Positions 25,160-32,626 of a DNA stretch of 60,104 nt are shown one piece after another; the stretch's first letter is position 1; every line of letters starts with the position of its first letter. A program made the translations under genes and the position numbers. The notes under the pieces were generated by a model. It was not told the DNA's origin, searched no databases, and saw only the letters and a list, made by a program, of their open reading frames with translations. The stretch is from Pedobacter borealis DSM 19626 (GTDB lineage: Bacteria; Bacteroidota; Bacteroidia; Sphingobacteriales; Sphingobacteriaceae): the NCBI RefSeq assembly GCF_000708285.2, contig NZ_JAUG01000018.1, positions 1-60,104 of the forward strand, given 5' to 3'.

Positions 25160-26611
25160 TTAGTATCCTGTGTTTTGTTTTAAATTGGTGTTGGCATCAA
25201 GCTCGGGCTGTGGCAAGGGTAGCAAAAGCTGATTGTCGGTTACGGTAAAGCCATTGGCCGTTTGCACCACTTGTTTAAGCCTTTTAAGTCTGATCAAATC
25301 CCAGCGACGGTGCCCTTCTACACAAAGTTCCCTGGCCCTGTCTTTTACCAAACTATCTACAAAAGCATCGGGGGTTGGCGTATTGCTTAAATCTAAATGA
25401 TAGGCATTCAATCCAGCACGATCCCTAACTGCGTTTAAACCATTAAATTTATTTGCATCATTCGGGTTAATATTGTTCATCGCTTCCGATTGCATCAATA
25501 AAACATCGGCATAACGCAATACGATCCAGTTCATACGCGAGTTGTTAGAGCCCGAAACCCATTGCGGATCGCGGTACTTGTAGATATATGGTGTTACAGT
25601 TGCCGTTCCTACTTTGTTCGAGAGGTTCCAGGCTTTCCTTTTATCCGGTCCGAAGTAACCATTGTTAAAGAAATAAGGATTTGCGGTAAAAGAACCCGAG
25701 CCACCTAAACCTGCCGGCGAGAACATACGGATGGTGATATTTTGTGTAGTGCTCGAAGCATTATTACCAAACTGTACCGAAAAAATATTTTCAGTTTGTG
25801 TAGGGAAATACTTTTTATCCCAGTTAAATACATCGGTATAATCGGTCATTAATTTATAAGTATTGGTGGCAATTACCTTATTGCATTGCGCCAATGCATT
25901 TTGGTTGTCGTTTGCATCGGCAAAGCTGGTGCTGGCCCGCTGCAGGTAAACCCTTGCCAGTAAGGCAGAGGCTGCTCCTGAAGAAACCATGCCTTTATTG
26001 GCCGATGTAATTTTATCTTCTGTAAAACAATTGATTTCTGCAAACTTTAAATCTGCAATCGCCTGCTCATAGATTTTGCTTGCAGCCGTACGCGAAGGCA
26101 ATAAATTGGGATCTGCGATACCGGTTATAGGCGCTGTGATCAAAGGAACATCACCAAATGCACGAACGAGATCAAAATAGGCCATCCCACGTAAAAACAT
26201 TGCATTTCCTACGATGTTGTTCCTTGTAGCAACATCCATATTGATACCCGGTACATTTGCAATCACATCATTCGCCCGGCTGATCAGTTTGTAACTGTTC
26301 TGCCACCAATTATTGATTTCGATATTGTTTGCGCCGTAAGTGAACTTGTACATATCGATTCTTTCCTGGTTCTGCGTAAGTAGGGGAACCAGGCAATCGC
26401 CCGATAATTCGCCCATAATGTAAACCGTTCTTTGGTAATAAGCCTGTGGTTGAAGCTGGCTTAAAGCACCATTTATTGCCGTTTGGGCATCCGTTGCATT
26501 TTGATAAAAATTGGTGTTGGTTAAAATACTATATGGTTTTTCTTCCAATTCTTTTTTGCAGGATAACAGTGCTAAACTCATCAAAGCACCAAATAAATAT
26601 ATCTTTTTCAT
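25160..26611 (-). CDS. RagB/SusD family nutrient-binding lipoprotein
   Basis: This 483-residue outer-membrane lipoprotein has its lipobox at LALLSCKKE (Cys18). It shows the SusD layout: an N-terminal TPR-like helical part (NATDAQTAINGALSQL, NNIVGNAMFLRGMAYFDLVR) and the conserved C-terminal RARELCVEGHRRWDLIRLKR. SusD proteins cap the SusC channel and bind glycans or peptides. The upstream susC gene ends 17 bases before its start, so they form an operon. The substrate cannot be predicted. Confidence 0.95.
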   Translation of the reverse strand: MKKIYLFGALMSLALLSCKKELEEKPYSILTNTNFYQNATDAQTAINGALSQLQPQAYYQRTVYIMGELSGDCLVPLLTQNQERIDMYKFTYGANNIEINNWWQNSYKLISRANDVIANVPGINMDVATRNNIVGNAMFLRGMAYFDLVRAFGDVPLITAPITGIADPNLLPSRTAASKIYEQAIADLKFAEINCFTEDKITSANKGMVSSGAASALLARVYLQRASTSFADANDNQNALAQCNKVIATNTYKLMTDYTDVFNWDKKYFPTQTENIFSVQFGNNASSTTQNITIRMFSPAGLGGSGSFTANPYFFNNGYFGPDKRKAWNLSNKVGTATVTPYIYKYRDPQWVSGSNNSRMNWIVLRYADVLLMQSEAMNNINPNDANKFNGLNAVRDRAGLNAYHLDLSNTPTPDAFVDSLVKDRARELCVEGHRRWDLIRLKRLKQVVQTANGFTVTDNQLLLPLPQPELDANTNLKQNTGY

Positions 26612-26628
26612 GTTGTTTTGCTAATTGA

Positions 26629-29600
26629 TTAGAAACCTAGTTTTATACCGAATGAATATGTCCTGATGTTTGGATACGGATTATAATCTGTACCCAAAGA
26701 GGTATAATTACCTGGCGAATTTGAATAAGAATTCACTTCAGGATCGTAACCCGAATATTTGGTAATGGTAATCAGGTTTTGCCCCGTTACATATATGCTG
26801 GCTGTTTTAAAAACCGGCGTAAGTTTAGATAAAGGCAGATCGTAAGTTAAGGTAATCGTTTTAAACCTTAAATAGCTTCCACTTTCAAGCAAATCGCTTG
26901 TTGGCCCTAAACTACGGCGTAAAGTACTGCCCACACTTGGTAAAGTATTGCTGGTGCCCGGTCCATTCCAACTATCGGTTAATACATAGGCAAGTTTATT
27001 GTCGGCAATAGTTCCATTTTCACCTTCAATTTTGTTTTCGTTCATAATCTGGTTTCCATAAACGCCCTGTAGCAATAAGAATAAATTAAAACGTCCGACA
27101 GTTAAATTACTGTTAAAACCATAACTGAATTTAGGAACAGCCTGCCCGATAATCGTTCTGTCTGAACCATTTATTACGTGGTCGCCATTTAAATCTTTGT
27201 ATTTAGGATCGCCCGGTTTAAGTGCATTGGTAAGTCCGCTGGCCGTAATCTCTGCCTGGGTCTGCCAGATCCCATCGAACACGTAACCATAAAATGAACC
27301 AATCGGACTTCCTGCCTTTAATATACCCGCAGTTTGTCCTCCCGGATATAAACTAGAACTCACATTTCCTGTTAACTGGAAAGGAATATTTCCAATGTCG
27401 AGTACTTTGTTGATGTTCCTCGAGAAGTTAAAATTAGTTGTCCACTTTATTTTATCGTTATCGATATTGATTGTGTTTAATGAAAACTCGAAACCTTTAT
27501 TCTGGATGTTATTCCCGCTTAAATTAACCAGTGCAGTAGAAAAACCTGTTGTTGATGGGATCGTTCTGAAAAACAACAGTTGCGAGGTTTTTTTATCATA
27601 GTAATCAGCAGTAAAAGTGATTCTGTTTTTAAGCAGGCCTAAATCCAAACCGATGTTAAATGCTTTAGTTGCTTCCCACTGCAGGTCAGCATTAGGGAAG
27701 TTGCCTGGCGATGTACCAACCACACGGTTTCCATTTAGCACATAACTGTTAAAAATGTACTGCTGTAAAGAGTTATATGCACCAATATTAGAGTTACCAG
27801 TTTCTCCATAACCTAAACGCAGTTTCAGATCGCTGATGGTACGGATATCTTTCATGAAATTTTCGTTTGATATACGCCATGCACCTGCGATAGAGGGAAA
27901 AGTACCCCATTTGGTGTTTTCACCCAGTACCGAAGAACCATCCCTACGGAAAGAGGCTGTTAATAAATAGCGATCTAACAAACTATAATTAACACGTGCT
28001 ATAAAAGATGCCAGGGCAGTTTTATTTGCACTCGAAGCTGAAGAAAGGCTGGAGCCTACCGATAGGTTTTCTGTTCCTAAATTATTCGTGGTTAACTGTT
28101 GTGCTGTGGCCGTGCTGCTGTTAAACTTAAATTCCTGATAGGTAAAACCTGCAACCGCATTAATAGAATGGATTTTATTGATTACCGTATTATAACTCAG
28201 TGTATTTTCATTTAACCAGTTATAATTGATAGGGTTGATAATTTGGGCAAAGCCTCCTGTTTGTGCACCCAAATAGGTAGTGTTTGGACGGAAAATCTTT
28301 TCATTCGTAAATTTATCGTCGGTACCAATACTTGTTTTAAATTTTAAGCCCTTAATAATATCATAATCTGCATAGGCATTGGCAAAAAGCCTGAGGTTAG
28401 TGGCAATATCTGTATTTAAACGGGCTGCTGCAACCGGATTTCCAACAACGGTTGTGTAACCAATCGGTGCGTTTTGAAAAGTGTAAGCACCTGTTGCATC
28501 ATAAACAGGTACGGTTGGACTGATACGTAATGCATCTAATAATGTACCGCCTGTACTTCCACCAGTAGTATTTACATTGGCCAGGTTTTGCCTGTCAAAA
28601 GAGATCTGGGTGTTAATTCCAAAATGGATTTTCTCACTGATGTTATGGGTTAAATTTAACCTTAACGTTCCGCGGGTATAACCCGAGTTAATGATAATTC
28701 CATTCTGGTTAAAAAAGTTGCCACTAACCAAAAATTTGGTATCGGTACTGCCACCCGCGATAGATAAATTGGCACTGGTTATCGGTGCGGTCCTAAAAAG
28801 TTCGTCCTGCCAGTCAGTCCCTTCGCCTAAACCATCTATCTGGGTTTGTGTAAAAGGTAAAGCTACAGCTGGGGTTACAATAGCAGTCACACTATTAAGA
28901 TAGGTGGCAAACTGTTGTGCATTCATCATGTCGAGTTTTTTGCCAACCTGCTGTACGCCTGTATAAACCTCTGCATTTACTGTTTTTTTGCCGGCAGAGC
29001 CTGATTTTGTGGTAATAATCACCACCCCATTGGCTCCACGGTTTCCGTAAATGGCCGTTGATGATGCATCTTTTAAAATGTCTATCGAGGCAATGTCGTT
29101 TGGATTGAGTGCCGTGATATCTGCCCCGGCGAATCCATCAACCACATAAAGTGGGTCGCTGCTAAAGTTGATGGAGTTGGTACCCCTCACACGAACAGAA
29201 AATGCTGCACCAGGCTGCGAATTCGTTTGTGTTACCTGTACCCCGCTTACCTGCCCCTGTAACAGTTGGGCTGTTCCAAAAACAGGTGTTTTTTCTACGT
29301 TCGTTAAACCTACTGAGCTTACTGCTCCCGTAATGTCTTTCTTTTTGGCCGTTCCGTAGCCGATCACAACAACGTCTGTCAAGTCGTTCGCTGCTTCTTC
29401 AAGTGTAATATTAAGGTTTGTACGGTTGTTAACCTCAACCTCCCGGGTTTTATACCCAATGGCCGAAAATATTAGGGTAGCATTTGGTGCTACAGAGATG
29501 GAATAGTTTCCATTGCCATCGGTAGAAACCGCGGCTTTAGTGTTTTTAACATTAACGGATACACCAGGCAAAATGCCGTTTTTATCCTTAACATTCCCTT

Positions 29601-29679
29601 TCACGCTGATATTTTGTGCATAACAGAAACAACATACACACACGGACAGCCCCGTTAATAAAGCTATAAATTTTCTCAT
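26629..29679 (-). CDS. SusC/RagA family TonB-linked outer membrane transporter
   Basis: This 1016-residue protein imports oligomeric nutrients with energy from TonB. In order it has a signal peptide (residues 1-21), a carboxypeptidase-regulatory-like domain (about 24-95, VKDKNGILPGVSV) and a plug domain with the SusC/RagA signature (VVVIGYGTAKKKDITGAVSS; LYVVDGF; SIDILKDASSTAIYGNRGAN). A 22-strand barrel follows, ending in FGIKLGF with a terminal Phe. It is the promoter-proximal gene of susC-susD. No anti-sigma/ECF pair, two-component hybrid or glycoside hydrolase is adjacent. Confidence 0.96.
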   Translation of the reverse strand: MRKFIALLTGLSVCVCCFCYAQNISVKGNVKDKNGILPGVSVNVKNTKAAVSTDGNGNYSISVAPNATLIFSAIGYKTREVEVNNRTNLNITLEEAANDLTDVVVIGYGTAKKKDITGAVSSVGLTNVEKTPVFGTAQLLQGQVSGVQVTQTNSQPGAAFSVRVRGTNSINFSSDPLYVVDGFAGADITALNPNDIASIDILKDASSTAIYGNRGANGVVIITTKSGSAGKKTVNAEVYTGVQQVGKKLDMMNAQQFATYLNSVTAIVTPAVALPFTQTQIDGLGEGTDWQDELFRTAPITSANLSIAGGSTDTKFLVSGNFFNQNGIIINSGYTRGTLRLNLTHNISEKIHFGINTQISFDRQNLANVNTTGGSTGGTLLDALRISPTVPVYDATGAYTFQNAPIGYTTVVGNPVAAARLNTDIATNLRLFANAYADYDIIKGLKFKTSIGTDDKFTNEKIFRPNTTYLGAQTGGFAQIINPINYNWLNENTLSYNTVINKIHSINAVAGFTYQEFKFNSSTATAQQLTTNNLGTENLSVGSSLSSASSANKTALASFIARVNYSLLDRYLLTASFRRDGSSVLGENTKWGTFPSIAGAWRISNENFMKDIRTISDLKLRLGYGETGNSNIGAYNSLQQYIFNSYVLNGNRVVGTSPGNFPNADLQWEATKAFNIGLDLGLLKNRITFTADYYDKKTSQLLFFRTIPSTTGFSTALVNLSGNNIQNKGFEFSLNTINIDNDKIKWTTNFNFSRNINKVLDIGNIPFQLTGNVSSSLYPGGQTAGILKAGSPIGSFYGYVFDGIWQTQAEITASGLTNALKPGDPKYKDLNGDHVINGSDRTIIGQAVPKFSYGFNSNLTVGRFNLFLLLQGVYGNQIMNENKIEGENGTIADNKLAYVLTDSWNGPGTSNTLPSVGSTLRRSLGPTSDLLESGSYLRFKTITLTYDLPLSKLTPVFKTASIYVTGQNLITITKYSGYDPEVNSYSNSPGNYTSLGTDYNPYPNIRTYSFGIKLGF

Positions 29680-29904
29680 TTGGCTAGAATTAAATTTCTA
29701 ATAAAGTAAAACTATGCATAAATGTTGCATTTAAAGGGAGTTAGGGACGTTTAGAAGCCTAATATCGATTTAAAGCCTATTTCTATCGTTTGAAATTATT
29801 TAGATAAACCTGAGGTAATAGCTTGTATTACGGGCTTACCTGCTTTTATATTTGGTTGTTCCATTTAAAATATCGAATGTTGCTGTCGGAAAAACTATTG
29901 GGAT

Positions 29905-30858
29905 ATGAAATTCAAACTGGGAGATTTTGTGCGTTTTGTTGATGAAAAACGTGAAGGTTATGTAACTAAAATTATCGATAGCCAAACTTTGGGTGTTACC
30001 GATGAAGATGGTTTCGAGATACCTGTTGCGGTAAGTAATTTAACTTCTGTACATGGTCATGGTGTGGTAGCCGAAGAGTTAGATGCCCCAAAACCCGTCC
30101 AGGTAAATATCCCCAGCATTAACAAAATCGAAAACGGTATTTATTTAGCTGTTGCTACCGATGATAAGGCCGGTAATGTGGTACATTTTCACCTGCAGAA
30201 CCATTCGCCAAATATTTTACTGGTAAGCTTAACCATCGAGCGTAAAGAAAAATATGCGGGTGCTTTTCATGGGATAATCGAATCTTATGGCGCCACTTTA
30301 GTTTATTCTGCTTCCTTGGCTGATCTTGATCTTTGGCCAGAATTTAACTTTCAGGTTTTGGTATTTAGCAAAGCTGATGTGAAACCTATCGATCCTTTGG
30401 TAATCCGTAAAAAATTTAGGGCAAAAGATTTTAGCACCGAACAAAAGGAATTGCCTCAATTGAGAAATAAGGGCTGGTTAATCCGCTTGGATGATCTGGT
30501 TCCGGTAACCATCGATCCTCAAAAATTAAAAGAAAGTTTTTTCAAATCAACTGAAGAGAAAAAAACAGTAGCAGCTCCTCAAAAAGAAATCGATCTGCAC
30601 ATCGAAAAATTGAGAGATGATCATCATTTTTTGGAAGCTGATGAAATGTTGCAGATACAGATCAATTATTTTCAAACTGCGATGGATGCTGCGGTTGTGC
30701 ATCATTTCGATAAAATCGTTTTTATCCACGGTTCAGGAAATGGTACCCTACGAGATAAAATCCATAAGCTAATCAGTAAAAACCCACATGTAAAAACATA
30801 TATGGATGCCAGAAAAGAAAAGTTTGGTTACGGGGCTACAGAAGTGGTTTTTAAATAG
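29905..30858 (+). CDS. DUF2027 and Smr domain protein
   Basis: This 317-residue cytosolic protein has two DUF2027 parts and a C-terminal Smr domain. The N-terminal part (KLGDFVRFVDEKREGYVTKI) looks like a small beta-barrel. The middle (about 80-215) is beta-rich. The Smr domain (about 225-317) has DLHIEKL and IVFIHGSGNGTLRDKIH, then FGYGATEVVF. Smr domains are nuclease or nucleic-acid-binding modules, as in MutS2. It is divergent from susC and is followed by a block of repeats. The specific role is unknown. Confidence 0.88.
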   Translation: MKFKLGDFVRFVDEKREGYVTKIIDSQTLGVTDEDGFEIPVAVSNLTSVHGHGVVAEELDAPKPVQVNIPSINKIENGIYLAVATDDKAGNVVHFHLQNHSPNILLVSLTIERKEKYAGAFHGIIESYGATLVYSASLADLDLWPEFNFQVLVFSKADVKPIDPLVIRKKFRAKDFSTEQKELPQLRNKGWLIRLDDLVPVTIDPQKLKESFFKSTEEKKTVAAPQKEIDLHIEKLRDDHHFLEADEMLQIQINYFQTAMDAAVVHHFDKIVFIHGSGNGTLRDKIHKLISKNPHVKTYMDARKEKFGYGATEVVFK

Positions 30859-30871
30859 TAGGCTTTTGTTT

Positions 30872-30950
30872 GTGGTGTAAGATGTTACCATCTTGCACTG
30901 AATCAAATCTTTTTAGATATGCAATAAGTCAGATGGTAACTGACTTCACA
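30872..30950. repeat. Diverged GATGTTACCATC-type repeat pair
   Basis: A direct copy (GTGGTGTAAGATGTTACC, then ATCTTGCACTG) at 30872-30900 faces an inverted, slightly shortened copy (AGTCAGATGGTAACTGAC, then TTCACA) at 30927-30950. It is the same family as the four copies at 8983-9168. Confidence 0.65.
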
Positions 30951-31019
30951 GAGAAGATGTATTTTAAACGAAGATCTTTTCATTCCGCACGTCATTCTGA
31001 ACTTGTTTCAGAATCTATT

Positions 31020-31211
31020 AACCTGAGTTCGATTATTAAATCTCATTTTGTGGCGTTTTAATCAAGTTTTCTGTTAAGACGGTCGTCACCCTGAATTTAT
31101 TTCAGGGTCTTTCACGCTAAAAAGATGCTGAAATAAATTCAGCAGGACGATAAAGCTGGATTAGGCGTGTATAAGATATGATTTTTAGCTAATAATTATC
31201 GAACTCAGGTT
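31020..31211. mobile_element. 192-bp MITE-like element with AACCTGAGTTCGAT ends
   Basis: The ends are AACCTGAGTTCGAT at 31020 and its inverted copy ATCGAACTCAGGTT ending at 31211, with further complementarity inside (TATT/AATA). A short ATT repeat flanks both sides (31017-31019 and 31212-31214). It contains a complete CGTCA-type palindrome at 31084-31149. It splits another CGTCATTCTGAAC element, whose halves lie on either side. The right end and the 48-49 bp spacing to the inner palindrome recur at 39727-39855, and a left end recurs at 60087-60104. There is no coding capacity. Confidence 0.7.
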
Positions 31212-31257
31212 ATTAGTAAATTAAAGATTCTTCACTGCATTCAGAATGACAAAAAAA

Positions 31258-31983
31258 CTAAAATCCAAACTCTAAAACCACCACAATTGCATTATTACTC
31301 AATGCTTCTAGTTCCACTTGTTCAATATCCCAGAGCGCTAAACCATCTCTTGCGTGCATCAGGCGGCCTTCAATTTCGAAAGCCCCATCAATAATAAAAG
31401 CATAGAACTGATGGTTTGGACTTTGCATTTTATAAACTGCTTCTTCTCTGCCAGTAAAGATGCCTGCGCTTAATTTAAAAGGCAATTTGGGGTTAGCAAT
31501 AATTTCGAGCAGCTGGTTCTTGTTTTTCTCAAAATCGAAACCGAAAAGCATTTCACTTGCCCGCATTAAAAACATATCAGTTTTAATCCCAAACTGTATG
31601 TAGTTAATCACATTGTTTTGATAGGGATTGCTGATTTCCAATACTTCACCCTTACCCATATTCAACACCTGTACTTGCCCGGTTTCCAAAGCAAATTCTT
31701 TTCCATTGGCAATAATATCAATTCCACCAGTAATGGGTATAAATATCTGGAGCGAATCTTCCTTGCATAGAAAAAACGTAACCTTTCCGCCAACTATCGA
31801 TTCATCATTACATAAAAATAAGTTGCCGAAAGGTGTTCTGTCTTCACTATAATATTTCTCAAAATTAAAGGTGCTGAATCTTCTTAGTGCCGAAGTTTCT
31901 GTTAAGCCCCGCTCATCGGCTAAAAATATTTTTCCAGGTGTGAGTTCCATCGTTAACCAGTGTTTTTTTTCTCGACTTGGCAT
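31258..31983 (-). CDS. Pirin-like bicupin protein
   Basis: This protein of about 241 residues has the layout of pirin/YhhW proteins, two cupin barrels. The N-terminal part has FSTFNFEKYYSEDRTPFGNL and the C-terminal part ends with IIDGAFEIEGRLMHARDGLA and a VELEALSNNA segment. The metal-binding His residues of classical pirins are not obvious, so quercetinase activity is doubtful. The ATG at 31950 (MELTPGKIFLADERG) is a plausible alternative start, because a hairpin with a T run sits directly before the ATG at 31983. Function is unknown. Confidence 0.7.
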   Translation of the reverse strand: MPSREKKHWLTMELTPGKIFLADERGLTETSALRRFSTFNFEKYYSEDRTPFGNLFLCNDESIVGGKVTFFLCKEDSLQIFIPITGGIDIIANGKEFALETGQVQVLNMGKGEVLEISNPYQNNVINYIQFGIKTDMFLMRASEMLFGFDFEKNKNQLLEIIANPKLPFKLSAGIFTGREEAVYKMQSPNHQFYAFIIDGAFEIEGRLMHARDGLALWDIEQVELEALSNNAIVVVLEFGF

Positions 31984-31989
31984 AAAATT

Positions 31990-32021
31990 AAAAAAGACGC
32001 TAAGAAATCCTAACGTCTTTA
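31990..32021 (-). terminator. Terminator-like hairpin just upstream of the pirin-like gene
   Basis: AAAGACG and CGTCTTT pair around a short centre that also pairs partly. On the minus strand the stem is followed by a T run that reaches the start codon at 31983. It either ends a transcript from the right or attenuates the pirin-like gene. I see no clear gene for it to terminate. Confidence 0.5.
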
Positions 32022-32188
32022 TGAAAATAAAACAGTTATTAGGGCTTACTAAGCTTTTACGTTCAATTTAAATGTGAGTTCGAAACCTGTTGAAAACAAA
32101 AGCAAAAAAAGTTGAGAAATTGAGGTACGCTTTTTGCGATGATGTAATTTCTTTTTATAAAAGATTAAAACTAGCTTTGCCACTATTA

Positions 32189-32488
32189 ATGAAACACCTG
32201 GTTACCATATCGCTTGTATTTTTTAGCTTAACACATTTGGCGAAAGCCGAACGTGTTGAAGGGCTAAGGATATTAAACGAATATTGTAATGAGCATAATA
32301 TCAGCGTTAATTCGACGGGTAAAGAGTCGGTTCAACTTAATGAAGACCGTAACCCTTATCTGTTATCGTACACGAAGCTAGCTTTAATCGGGACCCAAGC
32401 CCCGTTAAAAGTTGCAAAATATGTAAGCGTAAATCAGGTAATTGCCGATTTAACAATCAGAAAAAAACCGAAGAACAACAGTCCCTAG
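32189..32488 (+). CDS. Small secreted protein upstream of secA, unknown family
   Basis: From the ATG at 32189 this is a 99-residue protein with a signal peptide (MKHLVTISLVFFSLTHLAKA) and a short mature domain containing CNEHNISVNSTGKESVQL; it ends in a basic, Pro-terminated tail (IRKKPKNNSP). The frame also runs upstream to a TTG at 32090, which would add 33 basic residues before the signal sequence. I recognise no family. It lies 138 bp upstream of secA in the same direction, with a hairpin in the gap. That position recalls secretion-monitor arrest peptides, but no known arrest motif is present. It could also be an unrelated periplasmic protein. Confidence 0.55.
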   Translation: MKHLVTISLVFFSLTHLAKAERVEGLRILNEYCNEHNISVNSTGKESVQLNEDRNPYLLSYTKLALIGTQAPLKVAKYVSVNQVIADLTIRKKPKNNSP

Positions 32489-32549
32489 TTTTCTTCTCTA
32501 CAAGATTTTTTGAGAGGTTTTTAGCCTCATTCATACCAACAACTGCCAA

Positions 32550-32596
32550 ACTGACTTAAGAAAGACAATGGCTTGGTTGTTGTAACACACCATTTT
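32550..32596 (+). promoter_or_regulatory. Bulged hairpin in the secA leader region
   Basis: CAACAAC (about 32550) pairs with GTTGTTG (about 32577-32583), and GCCA just inside it pairs with TGGC, leaving a bulge. It lies between the small secreted protein gene and secA and precedes an ATTTTTTAATAA stretch. It could be a leader structure or a weak terminator. Confidence 0.35.
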
Positions 32597-32626
32597 TTAA
32601 TAATAAATACGATTTAAAATATTATA

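Larger units (their letters stand above)
30859..31257. other. Gene-free block made of nested palindromic repeats
   Basis: This 399-bp gap holds no gene. From left to right it has a diverged GATGTTACCATC-type pair (30872-30950), the left half of a CGTCATTCTGAAC-type element (30990-31019), and a 192-bp element with AACCTGAGTTCGAT ends (31020-31211) that contains its own CGTCA element (31084-31149). The right half of the split element follows (31212-31250). Almost all of the gap is explained by these repeats. Confidence 0.75.
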
